DNA of 33,738 nucleotides, taken from the NCBI GenBank assembly GCA_964347545.1, contig CAYFZZ010000235.1:1-33738 (forward strand), read 5' to 3'. Below are positions 13,700 to 22,383 of this stretch, piece after piece (the stretch's first letter is position 1; each line of letters begins with the position of its first letter). Source of the stretch: CS4-C045 sp964347545 (GTDB lineage Bacteria; Planctomycetota; Planctomycetia; Pirellulales; UBA7805). The notes beneath the pieces are model-generated. The model had not been told where the DNA came from, ran no database searches, and saw only the letters and a program-made list of their open reading frames with translations. Both the position numbers and the translations under genes were made by a program.

Positions 13700-16351
13700 T
13701 TAAGCCGAGTTGGCCACGGCCGCTTGGGCGGCGGCCAGCCGCGCGATGGGGACGCGGAACGGCGAGCAGCTGACGTAATCCAGACCGACGTTGTGGCAGA
13801 ACGAGATCGAGGCGGGGTCTCCCCCGTGTTCCCCGCAAATCCCGCATTTCAGCCGCTTGGCCGTCTCCCGTCCGCGGACCACCCCCAGTTCGACCAGCTG
13901 CCCCACGCCGTCGGAATCGAGCGACTGGAAGGGATCCTTGGGCAGAATCTCCTGCTCCAGGTAATCCGGCAAAAACGTGCTCACGTCGTCGCGGCTGTAC
14001 CCGAACGTCATTTGGGTCAGGTCGTTCGTCCCAAAGCTGAAGAAATCGGCATGCCGAGCCACCTCGTCGGCCGTAATCGCCGCTCGGGGAATCTCGATCA
14101 TCGTCCCCACGGGGATCTCCAGTTTGCCGGAATATTTCCTCGCCGCTCGCGCTGCCGCGATGGTTTCCAGCGTCCTGCCTCGCAGCTTGGAGAGTTCCGC
14201 GGCGGTCCCGATCAGGGGGATCATGATTTCGGGTCGAGCATCGATTTTTTTCTTTTTGCAGGCGATCGTTGCCTCGACAATGGCGGTGACCTGCATCTCC
14301 AGGATTTCTGGGTAGGTGACCGCCAGTCGGCAGCCGCGATGCCCCAGCATAGGATTCATTTCGTGCAGCTGGCTGACACGATGTTTGACTTCGGCCACCT
14401 TGATCCCCAGTCGCCGGGCGAGCTCTTTTTGCGACTTTTCGTCATGGGGCAAAAACTCGTGCAGCGGCGGATCGAGAAGCCGCACGGTCACGGGATAACC
14501 TCGCATGGCGGTGAAGATTCCGACAAAGTCTTTCCGTTGATAAGGCAGGAGTTTCTTCAGCGCTGCTCGGCGGTCTTTTTCGGTTTCCGCCAGGATCATC
14601 TCCCGCATGGCGAGGATCCGTTCGCCTTCGAAAAACATATGTTCCGTGCGGCAGAGGCCGATCCCTTGTGCGCCAAAGTCACGAGCTCGTTTGGCATCGC
14701 CTGGCGTATCGGCATTGGTCCGGATGCCCAAGCGGCGATACCGGTCGGTCCATTTCATCAACGTGCTAAAGTCGCCGCTCAGCTTCGGCGTCTGCGTCGC
14801 CACACTGCCGGCCATGACTTCACCTGTGGAACCGTCGATCGAAATCGTATCTCGGCTGGTCAGCCTATGGCCATCAATCACGATCGTCTGTTTCTTTTGG
14901 TCAATCTGGACATCCCCCGCTCCGCAGACACAAGGTTTGCCCCATCCCCGGGCCACGACCGCCGCGTGACTGGTCATCCCCCCGGTGCTGGTCAAAATCC
15001 CCACGGCTGCGTGCATGCCTTCCACATCCTCGGGGCTGGTTTCCTTGCGGACCAGAATCACCGCTTCGCCGGCATGAGCTCGATCGGTGGCATCCTCGGC
15101 GGTGAAGGCCAGCCGGCCGACGGCCGCCCCGGGGGACGCCGGCAGACCTCGGGTCAACACCTCACGCTTGGCCTTGGAATCGAACGATGGCAGCAACAGT
15201 TGCGTCAGGTCGTTGGCAGGCACGCGCAGAATCGCTTCTTTCTGCGTCAGCAGCCGCTCTTTGACCATATCACAAGCGATTTTGACCGCCGCCGCCCCGG
15301 TCCGCTTGCCATTGCGGGTCTGCAGGATGTACAGCCGATCGCGTTCGATCGTGAATTCCAGGTCTTGCACATCCTTATAATGATTTTCCAGCTTTTGTTT
15401 GATGGCGATCAACTGCTTGTAAACCTTCGGTTTCCATTTTTTCATCTGGCTGACATGTTGTGGGGTCCGGATGCCGGCCACCACATCTTCCCCCTGGGCG
15501 TTGACCAGGAACTCGCCATAAAAAGCGTTCTTGCCCGTGGAAGGATCCCGGGTAAAGGCCACCCCCGTACCGGAATCTTCTCCCATGTTGCCGAAGACCA
15601 TGGTCTGCACATTGACGCCCGTGCCCCACAGACCGGTGATCTCGTTGATTTGGCGATAAGCGATCGCCCGCGGCGCGTTCCAGCTGTCGAAGACCGCCCG
15701 AATGGCCTTTTCCAACTGCAACATCGGGTCCTGCGGAAAGGCCTCGCGGGTGTACTTGCGATAAACCTTCTTGTAGGCCTCGACCAGTTCGGTCAGTCCC
15801 CGCGCGTCCAGATCGGTGTCTTCCTGGACACGATATTTCTTTTTGATGCGGTCGAATTCCTTTTCGAAGAGATGATGATCCACGCCCATCACGACATCGC
15901 CGAACATGTTGATCAAGCGGCGGTAAGCGTCCAAGGCAAAGCGATGGTTGTGGGACAATTTCGCCAGCCCCTCACAAGCTCGATCGTTCAAACCCAGATT
16001 CAGCACGGTGTCCATCATGCCGGGCATGCTGACGGCGGCACCCGAACGGACGGAGACCAGCAGCGGATTATCCGCGGAACCGAATTTCTTGCCGGTCTCT
16101 GCCTCCAGCAGGGCCACATTCTTGCGGATTCCCTGGATCAGTCCGGGGGGAAACTTGTTCCCCCCCTGGTTGTAGTCCGCGCAAGTTTGCGTGGTAATCG
16201 TGAATCCCGGCGGGACCGGCAGCCCGATGCTGGTCATCTCGGCCAGGTTGGCCCCCTTGCCCCCCAGCAGTTCACGCATACTCTTGTCGCCCTCGGTCTT
16301 CGACGACCCGAAATAGTAGATCCGTTTCGATTTTTTCGCTCGTGTGGCCAT
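13700..16351 (-). CDS. ppdK: Pyruvate, phosphate dikinase
   Basis: An 883-residue enzyme with the full PPDK plan: ATP-grasp nucleotide domain at the N-terminus (GGKGANLAEMTSIGLPVPPG), central phosphohistidine domain (GGMTSHAAVVARGWGKPC, phosphorylated His462) and the C-terminal TIM barrel (GLCRTEHMFF; CGICGEHGGDP with catalytic Cys839). It interconverts ATP, phosphate and pyruvate with AMP, PPi and PEP in the cytoplasm, for gluconeogenesis or PPi-dependent glycolysis. The start at 16351 (MATRAKKSKRIYYFG) is chosen for the usual N-terminus and for GGAAG just upstream. No PPDK regulatory protein is nearby. A long opposite-strand frame across this gene is a shadow caused by GC bias. Confidence 0.97.
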   Translation of the reverse strand: MATRAKKSKRIYYFGSSKTEGDKSMRELLGGKGANLAEMTSIGLPVPPGFTITTQTCADYNQGGNKFPPGLIQGIRKNVALLEAETGKKFGSADNPLLVSVRSGAAVSMPGMMDTVLNLGLNDRACEGLAKLSHNHRFALDAYRRLINMFGDVVMGVDHHLFEKEFDRIKKKYRVQEDTDLDARGLTELVEAYKKVYRKYTREAFPQDPMLQLEKAIRAVFDSWNAPRAIAYRQINEITGLWGTGVNVQTMVFGNMGEDSGTGVAFTRDPSTGKNAFYGEFLVNAQGEDVVAGIRTPQHVSQMKKWKPKVYKQLIAIKQKLENHYKDVQDLEFTIERDRLYILQTRNGKRTGAAAVKIACDMVKERLLTQKEAILRVPANDLTQLLLPSFDSKAKREVLTRGLPASPGAAVGRLAFTAEDATDRAHAGEAVILVRKETSPEDVEGMHAAVGILTSTGGMTSHAAVVARGWGKPCVCGAGDVQIDQKKQTIVIDGHRLTSRDTISIDGSTGEVMAGSVATQTPKLSGDFSTLMKWTDRYRRLGIRTNADTPGDAKRARDFGAQGIGLCRTEHMFFEGERILAMREMILAETEKDRRAALKKLLPYQRKDFVGIFTAMRGYPVTVRLLDPPLHEFLPHDEKSQKELARRLGIKVAEVKHRVSQLHEMNPMLGHRGCRLAVTYPEILEMQVTAIVEATIACKKKKIDARPEIMIPLIGTAAELSKLRGRTLETIAAARAARKYSGKLEIPVGTMIEIPRAAITADEVARHADFFSFGTNDLTQMTFGYSRDDVSTFLPDYLEQEILPKDPFQSLDSDGVGQLVELGVVRGRETAKRLKCGICGEHGGDPASISFCHNVGLDYVSCSPFRVPIARLAAAQAAVANSA

Positions 16352-16688
16352 CAAATCTTCCTTGGAACCTGGGAAAGTAACGCTCGGGCAGCCAGCGTAC
16401 CTGGCGAGTCGGGCCAATGTAAAGGAGATCATTCACGGCCGTCAAGATGCGGACGGCCGCCAGCGCAATCCACGACCATGCAGAACGGGTCCGGTGCAGA
16501 AGTGGTCATGCACTTCCGAGGGTCTGGGCAAGACCTCCCCGGCCGAGCGCGGCCCGCCGATCCGCGCCGCGGGGAAGGCAGCGGGAGCAACCGGCGAGCG
16601 GCGCGCGCCAGAATCACCAGCCGCCGTCGCGGGGGTGGCATGGAGCCGCAGCGAGCAGCCCGGCGGGTCCCGAAGAAAGGTTCCCGAG

Positions 16689-16873
16689 GGCTCTGTAGAA
16701 AACCCCTCTTAGAGGATATCGTCTGCCTGTCACTCGTGCTCAGCGAAGCGGTGCTCGTAATCGTAATCGAGCGGACGATCAGGCACGAACAGGGTGGCGA
16801 GTACGAGCACCGTCCTGCGGACTGGGCACGAGCACGACCCGGGGAAGCCGCTTTGCGGGCTTTCTACAGAGCC
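16689..16873. mobile_element. MITE-like element with 13-bp terminal inverted repeats
   Basis: GGCTCTGTAGAAA (16689-16701) is repeated exactly in inverse orientation at 16861-16873. Inside are further nested inverted words: TCGTGCTC with GAGCACGA, and the 10-bp GGTGCTCGTA with TACGAGCACC, so most of the 185 bp can fold into one long imperfect hairpin. It codes for nothing obvious. It sits in the 547-bp gap between the 5' end of ppdK (16351) and the 3' end of the antiporter gene (16899). The small size, terminal repeats and lack of a transposase suggest a non-autonomous element moved by a transposase elsewhere. I did not see a clear target-site duplication. The rest of the gap (16352-16688) holds nothing I can name. 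Confidence 0.55.
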
Positions 16874-16898
16874 GTTCCCGGGGGCGGAACGACCCGGG

Positions 16899-18806
16899 TC
16901 AACTCGACGCTTCGCTTTCCGCAGGCTCCAACGGCTGGACCAAGGCAATCACCGCATCCCCCGGTTTCGGCACCGCGGGCTGATCGACCGTGTTGATCAC
17001 CAGCAACCCACTGGCGGTGACAACGAACAGCAGCAGTGCCGAGGGCCCGTACCGCTCGCGAAAAGCGGCGTAATCGAATTCGGCCGTAAGGCTGGTCTTT
17101 TTCACAATCGCTCCGGCGACCAGACGAGCTCGCAATTCGCCGTAAGTCGCCCGTTCGCCGAACAGCTGCCTGCCGCGCAGCACTTCTCCGGCAGTTTCCT
17201 GCCGCGTCGATCCGACAATCGTCTGGGCCAGCTGATACACCTCGGCCCGGCCAAACACCTCGCTGAAATGCAGAGCGGCCAGGGCGTTGACCTCGTCGTT
17301 GCTGGTCACAGCCAGCAAGCGACCAATGCCGCCTAAGGCCACCTCCTCCAAGGCGTGCTCGGACAAAATACTGGCGTAAAATGTCGGCAGTCCCCCCATC
17401 CGCGCCGTGCGGATGTTGTCGCGATTGGTATCGACCAGCAGCACGGCAAAGCCGGCATTCTGCAGAGCTTGGGCGACGGCCCGGGCCAGTCGATCGGCAC
17501 CGGCGATGAGGGCTCCTTGGGGATGCGCCGTCGCCAGGCCCAACCGGCGGGCCAGGGGAGCGGCGGTCAGTCCGTACACGGCGACGGTCACCACAATCAC
17601 CAGGAAGGTGACCGGTACCAGTTTCTCGATATCCCCCTCTTGGACCAGGTTCAGCCGCTGGGTGGCCGCCGCGGGCAAGCCTTGCAGGGCCAGGGCAAAC
17701 ACCGAGGCCAGGGCGGCGGCCACAATCCCCCGGGGGGCCATCCAGCCCAGAAAGACCCGCTCCTGCCAGCTCAATCCCGCACCGATCGTGGACAGCATCA
17801 CCGCCGCCGGACGAATGACCAGCATCAGTGTCAGGACAAAGGCCACGCTGCCCCATCCCAAGCCTGTCATGGCCGTGGGCTGGATCCGCGCGGCCAGGAC
17901 GATGAACAGCAGGGAGATCAGCAGCACGCGCAGATTTTCCTTGAACTCGATGATGTGCTTGATCGGAAAATGTTTCTGATTGACGATCAAGACTCCCATC
18001 AGCGTCACCGTGAACAGCCCCGATTCGGCCTGGAGGGAATTGGCCACGGCGAAGCATCCCACCACCACCGTCAGCAGCACGGGGCTCTGCAGATGGTCCG
18101 GGATCCAATACCGTCGCAAACAGAAGATGACCGGCAGGGCGCCGGCCAGCCCGATCAGCCCGCCCCAAAAAATCGTGCGGATCAATCCGCCGACGACGGC
18201 CTCCACCGCTCCGCCGGCGCCGCGGAGGCCAAGCGCTTCGATGGAGGCAAACGCCAGCACGGCCAACATGGCGCCCACCGGGTCGATCACAATCCCCTCC
18301 CACTTGGCGATCGTGCCCACGCGGCCGGTGGGACGGATGTGCCGCAGCAAGGGCCCCACCACGGTGGGCCCCGTCACGACCAGCATCGTGCCCAGAATGA
18401 TGGAAACGGCCAGGCCGGTACGGAGGAAGAGGTGGGCCGCGGCAGCGGTCAGCACGGCCGTGACCAGGGCCCCGATCGTGCACAGGTTGCGAATCACCGC
18501 GCCCGATTCATGCAGTTCGCCAAACCGCAGCGTCAGCCCGCCTTCGAAGAGGATCAAGGCCACGGCGAGGGAGACCAGAGCGAACAAAAAATCGGCCGCC
18601 AGGAACTGGTCCGGGTTCAGAAACCCGGTGACCGGACCGGCCACAAACCCGACGACCAACAGCAGCAGGATGGACGGAATCCGCAGCCGCCAGGCCAGCC
18701 ATTGGGAACCGATGCCCAGCACCACCACCGTGGCCAGGGTCAGGAGGGTCGCCGGTTTCGCGGCCGCGACCAGATACCAGCCGAAGAGGTCCATGCGGGT
18801 TGTCAC
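16899..18806 (-). CDS. CPA1-type Na+/H+ (K+/H+) antiporter with C-terminal RCK-like domain
   Basis: A 635-residue protein. The first 410 residues form a Na_H_Exchanger domain of about 12 helices, with LILFEGGLTLRFGEL, VVTGPTVVGPLLRHI, KWEGIVIDPVGAMLAVL (the ion-binding Asp lies in this helix) and GWMAPRGIVAAALASVFAL, typical of NhaP/CPA1 proteins. A Rossmann-like RCK/TrkA-N region follows (about 430-540: GALIAGADRLARAVAQAL, then LLVDTNRDNI), and then a shorter C-terminal region. The usual GxGxxG nucleotide loop is replaced by AGADRLA, so ligand binding is uncertain. The protein exchanges monovalent cations for protons across the inner membrane. The first codon is GTG at 18806; an ATG four codons later (18794) is equally possible. 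It diverges from the hypothetical gene at 19042. Confidence 0.92.
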   Translation of the reverse strand: MTTRMDLFGWYLVAAAKPATLLTLATVVVLGIGSQWLAWRLRIPSILLLLVVGFVAGPVTGFLNPDQFLAADFLFALVSLAVALILFEGGLTLRFGELHESGAVIRNLCTIGALVTAVLTAAAAHLFLRTGLAVSIILGTMLVVTGPTVVGPLLRHIRPTGRVGTIAKWEGIVIDPVGAMLAVLAFASIEALGLRGAGGAVEAVVGGLIRTIFWGGLIGLAGALPVIFCLRRYWIPDHLQSPVLLTVVVGCFAVANSLQAESGLFTVTLMGVLIVNQKHFPIKHIIEFKENLRVLLISLLFIVLAARIQPTAMTGLGWGSVAFVLTLMLVIRPAAVMLSTIGAGLSWQERVFLGWMAPRGIVAAALASVFALALQGLPAAATQRLNLVQEGDIEKLVPVTFLVIVVTVAVYGLTAAPLARRLGLATAHPQGALIAGADRLARAVAQALQNAGFAVLLVDTNRDNIRTARMGGLPTFYASILSEHALEEVALGGIGRLLAVTSNDEVNALAALHFSEVFGRAEVYQLAQTIVGSTRQETAGEVLRGRQLFGERATYGELRARLVAGAIVKKTSLTAEFDYAAFRERYGPSALLLFVVTASGLLVINTVDQPAVPKPGDAVIALVQPLEPAESEASS

Positions 18807-18988
18807 GCTTTTTCAGGGGAGGGGTTCCTGCCCGTCGACCCGGTGGCGCAGGCCCGACCAGGTGCACCATGTGTTACCGTTTCCGGGGGGCCAGTACCAG
18901 ACGGGATTCCGGCCGCTTTCGGCCGGGGGGCTCGCGGCGGACCAGCCGGTCTGCCGTCGGGGGCCGGGTGAATCTACTAGGAAGTTTC

Positions 18989-18997
18989 TGTTATAAA
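18989..18997 (+). promoter_or_regulatory. Candidate extended -10 promoter of the 19042 gene
   Basis: TGTTATAAA is a TGn extension plus TATAAA (18992-18997; five of six). The -35 region is poor (TGAATC at 17 nt), which fits an extended -10 promoter. Transcription would start near 19004, which supports translation beginning at 19042. Confidence 0.4.
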
Positions 18998-19041
18998 GCC
19001 GCGTGAGCCCTCTTTCCCCTGCTCTAAAACCCCCAGACGCC

Positions 19042-19584
19042 ATGTCCCCCGATCGCGCCACCTACCCGGCTGGCCTGGCCCAGCTGCTGACCGACGAGGA
19101 CCAGGCCCCCTTGGGTCCCGGCCAGCCGCACCACGAGCTGGCCGAAGCCTTGGCCGGCCTGGACCTGGACCAGGCTTTCGCCCCGCGCAAGATCGTCGAC
19201 CACCGGATGGCTCGCGCTTGTCACAGCGGCCTCTGGCTGTTGCATAACTACCTGGACGAGTCGCACACGATCAGCCAGGAAATTGGCAACCCCACGGGCA
19301 GTTTCTGGCACGGCATCATGCACCGCCGCGAGGGGGATTATGGGAACGCCAAATACTGGTTTCGCCGGGTGGGTCAGCATGAAATTTACCGGCCGCTGGC
19401 GGCCGCAGCCCACGCCATCGACGCGGCTCGTTTTTCAGACCAAACCTGGGACCCGCTGGCATTTGTAGACTTGTGCCAGGCGGCGGTCCGGCAAGGCGAA
19501 GAGCAAGCGGAAACCCTTCGCCGCGTTGCCCGCCGCGAATGGGAACTGCTGTTCGACTCTGGTTTCCGACAGGCGGTGGGGTAG
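19042..19584 (+). CDS. Conserved hypothetical protein
   Basis: A 180-residue soluble protein without signal peptide or membrane helix. Its centre is the strongly patterned block SGLWLLHNYLDESHTISQ, then NPTGSFWHGIMHRREGDY and NAKYWFRRVGQHEIY, dense in His, Trp and Tyr. I recall similar blocks in uncharacterised planctomycete and verrucomicrobial proteins, often tied to TPR-like helices, but no function is established to my knowledge. The spaced histidines could bind metal; that is inference. The start at 19042 is preferred to a GTG at 19003, which would coincide with the likely transcription start. The nucleotidyltransferase-HD gene follows 139 nt downstream on the same strand. Confidence 0.75.
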   Translation: MSPDRATYPAGLAQLLTDEDQAPLGPGQPHHELAEALAGLDLDQAFAPRKIVDHRMARACHSGLWLLHNYLDESHTISQEIGNPTGSFWHGIMHRREGDYGNAKYWFRRVGQHEIYRPLAAAAHAIDAARFSDQTWDPLAFVDLCQAAVRQGEEQAETLRRVARREWELLFDSGFRQAVG

Positions 19585-19723
19585 ATGTCTGTGGTGGGGG
19601 ATGGCTGTCGAGCCGGGTGGCGGCCGCTGTGCGTTGGACAGCTGCCCGGTGGCTGCCTATACTCAAGTAGTGGCTTGCCAGACACTCTCCCCCTGCGGGG
19701 CTCGTGATCCCGCCCCACGTTTC

Positions 19724-20830
19724 ATGGCCAACGAGAAAATGCGGCGGCAGATCGCCTGGGAAGCCGCACGGTTGATGTATGTCCGACAAGAGTCGGAATA
19801 TTATCGGGCCAAGCTGAAAGCGGCCAAAAAGCTCTGTCGGGGCTGGGTCAAGCCCCAGGATCTGCCCAGCAACCGGGAAATCCGCGACCAGGTCCAATCG
19901 CTGGCGCGGACCTACGAAGGCCGCCGCCGCGAGGAAACGCTGCGGGAAATGCGGCTGGAAGCCCTCCGCCTGATGCGGTTGCTGGGCGCCTACCGACCCC
20001 GCCTGATCGGCAGCACGCTGACCGGGCACGTCCGCGCCGGCTCGGATATCGACATCCACCTCTTCGCCGATGGCGTCGAGGGCGTGACCGCGGTCCTGGA
20101 CCAGCAAGGAATCGTTTACGAGGTGGAACGCAAACAGGTGCAGAAGCAGGGCCAGCAGCGGGTGTTTACCCACGTTCACGTGCAGGACCATTTTACGTTC
20201 GAGCTGACCGTCTATCCCTCCCGCCAGGCGCATTACGTGTTCAAGAGCTCGATTACGGGCAAAGCGATTGAGCGGGCGAGCATCGCCGAGCTGGAACAAC
20301 TGCTGGGCGAGACCTATCCGGACACCCCTTTGGAGCAGGAGATCTTGGAGGCAGAGAGCAAGGTGGACCGGTTTCAGATCTACGAAATGCTGCTGTTGCC
20401 ATTGGAAACGGTGCGGCAAAGTCCCAAATACCACCCCGAGGGGGACGTGCTTTATCACAGCTTGCAGGTGTTTGACCTGGCGCGTGACGAACTGCCTTAC
20501 GACGAAGAGTTCCTCCTGGCCGCCCTCCTGCACGACGTGGGCAAGGGGATCGATCCCAAGGATCACGTCGCGGCCGGCCTGGAGGCCCTCCAGGGGCACA
20601 TCACCGAGCGGACCGCCTGGCTGATCGAATATCACATGGCGGGGGGCCAGCTGCGCGACGGGCGGCTGGGTGTGCGGTTTCGGCGGCGACTGGAGGCGGC
20701 CGAGGATTTCGACGAACTGATGCTGCTGGTCCAATGCGACCGCGAGGGCCGCCAGCGGGGGGTGCCCGCGCCGGACGTCCCCGAGGCGCTGGACTACCTT
20801 CGCGAACTGGCCCGCACCAATGGGGCGTGA
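19724..20830 (+). CDS. Nucleotidyltransferase-HD domain fusion protein
   Basis: A 368-residue protein. Residues 1-90 are helical and basic. A pol-beta-type nucleotidyltransferase core follows: the GS of LIGSTLTG (96-97), the metal pair SDIDI (Asp108, Asp110) and a likely third carboxylate at FTFEL (Glu160). From about 240 there is an HD phosphohydrolase-like domain: YHSLQVFDLA (His245), LLHDVGKG (His270-Asp271), KDHVAAG (His281) and IEYHMAG (His304). NTase-HD pairs occur in tRNA CCA-adding enzymes, GlnD and signalling nucleotide enzymes, but the order and lengths here match none that I can name. Start at 19724 (MANEKMRRQ); an upstream in-frame extension is low-complexity. The GNAT gene starts 5 nt after its stop, so the two are almost surely co-transcribed. 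Confidence 0.85.
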   Translation: MANEKMRRQIAWEAARLMYVRQESEYYRAKLKAAKKLCRGWVKPQDLPSNREIRDQVQSLARTYEGRRREETLREMRLEALRLMRLLGAYRPRLIGSTLTGHVRAGSDIDIHLFADGVEGVTAVLDQQGIVYEVERKQVQKQGQQRVFTHVHVQDHFTFELTVYPSRQAHYVFKSSITGKAIERASIAELEQLLGETYPDTPLEQEILEAESKVDRFQIYEMLLLPLETVRQSPKYHPEGDVLYHSLQVFDLARDELPYDEEFLLAALLHDVGKGIDPKDHVAAGLEALQGHITERTAWLIEYHMAGGQLRDGRLGVRFRRRLEAAEDFDELMLLVQCDREGRQRGVPAPDVPEALDYLRELARTNGA

Positions 20831-20835
20831 ACCCG

Positions 20836-21330
20836 ATGGCGCGTGTGCTGCAGATGAGCAAGACGCTGGTCGCCCGGCCAGCGATCCCCGCAGACCCCGA
20901 GGTGGTGGTCCGCACCTATGCCGGCCCGCAGGATATCGCCCCCTGGCTGGAAATTCGTGAGCAGGCATTCGCCAGCGAACGGCCCGCGGTGCGACCCTGG
21001 ACGGTCGCCGACTTCACCCGGGAAGTGTTGGCCCAGCCCTGGTGGTCCCCCGCGGGTCTGTGGCTGGCCGAAGACGTCCAGGAGGGGAGGGCCGTGGGGA
21101 CCGTGATCCGGGCTTGGCGCGGCAGGCGGGGCCAGCGGCGGCCGGTGGTGCACTGGCTGGCCGTGCTGCCCGCCTGGCGTCGCCGCGGGCTGGGACGGCG
21201 GCTGCTGGCCCACCTGGAGGACGCCTGCTGGCAAGAGGGTCACCGGCAGATCCAGCTGGAAACGCACGCCCACTGGCGAGCGGCCGTGGGGGCGTACCGA
21301 GCTCTGGGGTTCGCTTGCGTCTGCCGGTGA
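20836..21330 (+). CDS. GNAT-family N-acetyltransferase
   Basis: A 164-residue protein with one GNAT fold. Motif A is WLAVLPAWRRRGLGRRLLAHLE, with the acetyl-CoA pyrophosphate-binding R-R-x-G-L-G. Motif B follows with IQLETHAHWRAAVGAYRALGF. It transfers an acetyl group from acetyl-CoA to an amine; the substrate is unknown. The start at 20836 lies 5 nt after the stop of the nucleotidyltransferase-HD gene, and a longer upstream frame overlapping that gene is Gly/Pro/Arg-rich and unlikely. A strong terminator ends the unit 14 nt after the stop codon. Confidence 0.85.
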   Translation: MARVLQMSKTLVARPAIPADPEVVVRTYAGPQDIAPWLEIREQAFASERPAVRPWTVADFTREVLAQPWWSPAGLWLAEDVQEGRAVGTVIRAWRGRRGQRRPVVHWLAVLPAWRRRGLGRRLLAHLEDACWQEGHRQIQLETHAHWRAAVGAYRALGFACVCR

Positions 21331-21344
21331 GGCAAGCCATAAAC

Positions 21345-21382
21345 AAAGAGCACCTGGAAACAAAGTTCCAGGTGCTCTTTTT
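21345..21382 (+). terminator. Intrinsic terminator, possibly bidirectional
   Basis: A perfect 15-bp stem, AAAGAGCACCTGGAA (21345-21359) with TTCCAGGTGCTCTTT (21366-21380), encloses the loop ACAAAG and runs into TTTTT (21378-21382). It ends the 19042-21330 transcription unit. The A-rich left flank gives a weaker T-rich tail on the minus strand, so it could also stop transcription of the converging outer-membrane protein gene. Confidence 0.95.
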
Positions 21383-21447
21383 CGCTTGGCTCTACCAGCA
21401 CTTCTGCAGCCGCGTCAGGCCCTTGGCCCGCGGCTGGAGAAGGCAAC

Positions 21448-22383
21448 TCAGCGGGTCAGTCCGAGTCCGACACCGTAGCCAATCAGGCCGATGTCCTCGT
21501 CCGAGGAATCAAAATCTCCATCCCACTTTTGGGCTTCGAAGAATCCCCGCACAAAAACAGTGCCCAAGTTAACCGTTCGGGACCACTCAAGTCCAAGCTG
21601 CAACTCGGTAATGCTAAACGACGCAAGGTTTTGACGCTCGCTGCTCTCGTCCGAACCTGTTCCGAACTGATGAGAGTAGCGGAGATTTCCAAATCCATGG
21701 ATATCCCAGAACAGGACATCGGATTTCAGATGCAAACCGATAACGGGACCAATCGTATCTTCGAAACGAACGCGGGATAACCTGTTGTCGTCAACGCTGG
21801 CATAGCGAGCTCCCAGCGAGATTTCACCGGCCCAATTGCAGCCCAACGCGAATCGCGCGGCGTATTCGACATCCCAGTAATTCATGTCGAGCACAAAATT
21901 GTCCACACTCGGGCTGCGGACGAGCGTGTCGCCATGGAGTTCAAAATAACGGACGCGCCATTCGCGGCCGCAGTTATTGAGGTATCCGAGCGTAAATCGC
22001 GACCCGTGATGATACGTGGTGCCGACCTCAGTGGCGGGACTTGAGTATTGCGGTCGCAGCCAGACAACTTCTGCTGAGCCCACAATGCCGCAATTCGGGC
22101 TAGTCCACCAATCCCAGCAACAGTCGCCACAGCCACACCCCGCGTCACAACCGTTGCAGGCACTGGCCGAGTCGCAGCCGTCGAAGCTGGAATTTTCGAA
22201 GGAAGCCAAACGGGCTTCCATTTCCGAAATCTGCTGCGTCAAAGACGCAAGGCTGGTATGGGATACGATCTGGTCTTCCGCGTCACGGTAGTACGCGTTG
22301 TGACTTTGTTCTTGAGCAGTTGTGACGACGCTACACACGCTGACCGCAATTGCCATGAACAACAGATACCGACAAAACGACAT
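21448..22383 (-). CDS. Cys-rich outer-membrane beta-barrel protein (Lpg1974-like)
   Basis: A 311-residue exported protein. The signal peptide spans about residues 1-23 (MSFCRYLLFMAIAVSVCSVV, then TTA). A short coiled-coil (LASLTQQISEMEARLASFE, 44-62) is followed by a cysteine cluster with Cys at 70, 76, 79, 83, 85, 88, 89 and 98. The rest alternates polar and aromatic residues as expected for barrel strands (EVVWLRPQYS, WRVRYFELHGD, LQLGLEWSRTVNLGTVFVRGFFEAQ, GLIGYGVGLGLTR). This layout recalls Lpg1974-type major outer-membrane proteins of planctomycetes. The start at 22383 has GGGAGGG about 8 nt upstream; an upstream ATG is less likely. Base composition is clearly more AT-rich than its neighbours. 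It is probably strongly expressed, given the ribosome site and terminator. Confidence 0.82.
   Translation of the reverse strand: MSFCRYLLFMAIAVSVCSVVTTAQEQSHNAYYRDAEDQIVSHTSLASLTQQISEMEARLASFENSSFDGCDSASACNGCDAGCGCGDCCWDWWTSPNCGIVGSAEVVWLRPQYSSPATEVGTTYHHGSRFTLGYLNNCGREWRVRYFELHGDTLVRSPSVDNFVLDMNYWDVEYAARFALGCNWAGEISLGARYASVDDNRLSRVRFEDTIGPVIGLHLKSDVLFWDIHGFGNLRYSHQFGTGSDESSERQNLASFSITELQLGLEWSRTVNLGTVFVRGFFEAQKWDGDFDSSDEDIGLIGYGVGLGLTR

Noticed and set aside
16689..16873. Reading the inverted repeats as a terminator of the antiporter gene
   Set aside because: There is no T-run after the stem and the arms are about 160 bp apart; an element with terminal repeats fits better.
13628..16996. A plus-strand open frame of over 1100 codons
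   Set aside because: It is antisense to pyruvate phosphate dikinase, whose motifs are complete on the minus strand; high GC removes stop codons in the shadow frame.
17355..18996. Two long plus-strand frames over the antiporter gene
   Set aside because: Rich in Arg, Gln, His and Pro with no domain; antisense shadows of the minus-strand antiporter.
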